The notes under the pieces: model-generated
Databases searched by the model: none
Told to the model about the DNA's origin: nothing
Seen by the model: only the letters and a program-made list of their open reading frames with translations
DNA from: an uncultured Lachnospiraceae bacterium
GTDB lineage: Bacteria; Bacillota; Clostridia; Lachnospirales; Lachnospiraceae
DNA: 7,647 nucleotides
Direction of reading: 5' to 3'
Assembly: GCA_902773445.1 (NCBI GenBank)
Contig: CACYEU010000169.1
Location: forward strand, 1 to 7,647
Position numbers and translations under genes: made by a program
Part shown: piece by piece, positions 6,717 through 7,647 of the stretch
Numbering within the stretch: the first letter of the stretch is position 1
Layout: every line of letters starts with the position of its first letter

Positions 6717-6721
6717 GGAGG
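6717..6721 (+). promoter_or_regulatory. Ribosome binding site of trkA, directly after the 6S RNA T run
   Basis: GGAGG starts on the base after the T5 run (6712-6716) and lies 5 bases before the ATG at 6727. TCTCC (6702-6706), part of the 3' strand of the 6S closing stem, can pair with it (four Watson-Crick pairs plus one G-U), so the site could be masked when that stem is open. Confidence 0.8.
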
Positions 6722-6726
6722 AATCG

Positions 6727-7647
6727 ATGAATATCATCATCATCGGAGCAGGTAAAGTCGGAAGGGCTTTGACTGCTCAGCTTTCGGAAGAGAATCACAA
6801 TGTAACAGTTGTCGACACGAATCCTCAGATCGTTCAGAGCACATCAACAGCTTACGATGTGATGGGGATCGTCGGTAACGGAGCCAGCTTTGAAGTGCTG
6901 CAACAAGCCGGGATCATGGATGCAGAGATGCTGATCGCGGTGACGGTCAGCGATGAGGTCAATCTGCTTTGCTGCGTCATGGCGCGCAGAGCGGCCCGCT
7001 GCCTGACGGTCGCGCGTGTCTCAAATCCGGTCTATTCGAGAGAGAACACGTATCTTCAAAAAGAACTGGGGATCTCAATGATCGTCAATCCGGCGTTCGG
7101 CGCAGCGCGGGAAGTCTCGCGTCTGTTCAGATTCCCGTCGGCACTCGATATCTTTGCGTTCGCAAAAAACAAAGCCGACATGGTACGCTTCAGAGTCCCC
7201 GGCAATTCACCGTTGAGGGGCACCGCCCTGAAGAACATCCCGTCGCATATCGTCGACAAATTCCTGATCTGCATTGTTGAGCGCGACAATGAAATCGTGA
7301 TCCCGGACGGCAATTATGTGCTGTCGGCCGGTGATATCATTACGGTCGTTACGCGCCCCGATCAGATGGATGACTTCTTTAAGAGACTTGGCCTGAAGAC
7401 TGACCATATCAAAAACGCATTGATCGTCGGCGGCGCCAAGCTCGCATATTATCTGGTCGGCATGCTGACAAGACAGAACATCAAAGTCACTCTGGTCGAG
7501 AAAAATCCAAAGAAAGCCGAGGAACTGGCTGAGCAGCTTCCGGACGCAACAGTGCTGTGTGGAGACGGCTGTGATGTTCGTTTTTTGAAAGAAGAGCATC
7601 TTGACCGCATGGATTCAATGCTGGCATCGACCAGTATCGACGAAGAG
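6727..7647 (+). CDS. trkA: Trk potassium uptake system NAD-binding subunit TrkA (5' part)
   Basis: The frame stays open from ATG 6727 to the window end, giving 307 residues of a protein usually about 450 long. TrkA is the cytoplasmic ring that binds NAD(H) or ATP and gates the TrkH/TrkG potassium channel. The first RCK domain starts at once with a Rossmann loop, NIIIIGAGKVGRAL (2-15), and the acidic residue D30 at the end of the second strand (VTVVD, 26-30) that would hold the ribose. TrkA_C-like sequence follows: FRVPGNSPLRGTALKNIP (155-172) and VIPDGNYVLSAGDIITVV (191-208). A second Rossmann domain begins at ALIVGGAKLAYYL (231-243) with E258 in TLVEKN. Its glycine loop is degenerate, with A237 and A240 at the second and third glycine positions. 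The Shine-Dalgarno GGAGG fixes the start. A trkH partner would be expected downstream but is not in view. Confidence 0.95.
   Translation, partial: MNIIIIGAGKVGRALTAQLSEENHNVTVVDTNPQIVQSTSTAYDVMGIVGNGASFEVLQQAGIMDAEMLIAVTVSDEVNLLCCVMARRAARCLTVARVSNPVYSRENTYLQKELGISMIVNPAFGAAREVSRLFRFPSALDIFAFAKNKADMVRFRVPGNSPLRGTALKNIPSHIVDKFLICIVERDNEIVIPDGNYVLSAGDIITVVTRPDQMDDFFKRLGLKTDHIKNALIVGGAKLAYYLVGMLTRQNIKVTLVEKNPKKAEELAEQLPDATVLCGDGCDVRFLKEEHLDRMDSMLASTSIDEE

Noticed and set aside
6529..6726. A c-di-AMP (ydaO-type) riboswitch upstream of trkA
   Set aside because: The position before a potassium-uptake gene made this attractive, but I do not see the conserved ydaO elements, while the closing stem, TGTTCG/TTTGAACC elements and length fit 6S RNA. 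A covariance search would settle it.
6564..6755. A 63-codon plus-strand frame through the 6S region into trkA
   Set aside because: It overlaps the trkA start in another frame, has no ribosome binding site, and its bases are explained by the RNA structure.
6969..7280. Plus-strand 103-codon frame inside trkA
   Set aside because: It is out of frame within a clearly conserved TrkA coding sequence and is not a plausible protein.
1..7647. Frequent GATC / CGATC words as possible motif clusters
   Set aside because: They arise mostly from ATC isoleucine codons after codons ending in G, and from GAT-C contexts. They are spread through coding regions without spacing or clustering that would suggest a binding array.

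Overview
The window reads as an ordinary chromosomal stretch from a Gram-positive anaerobe, most likely a clostridial Firmicute of roughly 50% GC (inference). The basis is strong AGGAGG-type ribosome binding sites, Firmicutes-style protein sequences, and a 6S RNA carrying the UUUGAACC-type 5' strand. All real genes lie on the plus strand. I see no mobile element, CRISPR array or tRNA.

Positions 1-4497 hold a branched-chain amino acid type (LIV/HAAT) ABC transporter operon in the order livJ (3' part only) - livH - livM - livG - livF. The binding protein gene is separated from the permease and ATPase genes by a 10-bp GC-rich hairpin (656-682), which probably sets a high ratio of binding protein to membrane components. 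The other four genes are packed with gaps of 7, 0 and -1 bases. The LivG ATPase is unusually long: about 61 extra residues at the N-terminus and a charged tail of about 44 residues at the C-terminus. LivM ends in a lysine-rich tail. Two hairpins at 4503-4562, the second a classic intrinsic terminator, close the operon.

Positions 4600-6528 hold a new transcription unit with a near-consensus sigma-A promoter (TTGATT, 17 bases, TATACT). It carries thrC (threonine synthase), whose start is better placed at 4667 than at the upstream in-frame ATG at 4652, and, 14 bases on, a small unrecognised membrane protein of 115 residues.

Positions 6529-6726 carry no protein gene. About 6537-6716 I recognise a 6S RNA (ssrS), the regulator that binds the RNA polymerase housekeeping holoenzyme. 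Its terminal stem is followed by a T5 run, and the Shine-Dalgarno sequence of the next gene begins on the very next base. That gene, trkA (6727 to the window end), encodes the NAD-binding regulatory subunit of a Trk potassium uptake system and is cut by the window after 307 codons.

The genes cover amino acid uptake, the threonine step (threonine also being the precursor of isoleucine), global transcription control by 6S RNA, and potassium uptake. Apart from the liv operon there is no evidence that they form one functional system. The most interesting points are the 6S RNA abutting trkA, the extended LivG, and the pairing of degenerate motifs in the LivG/LivF ATPase.
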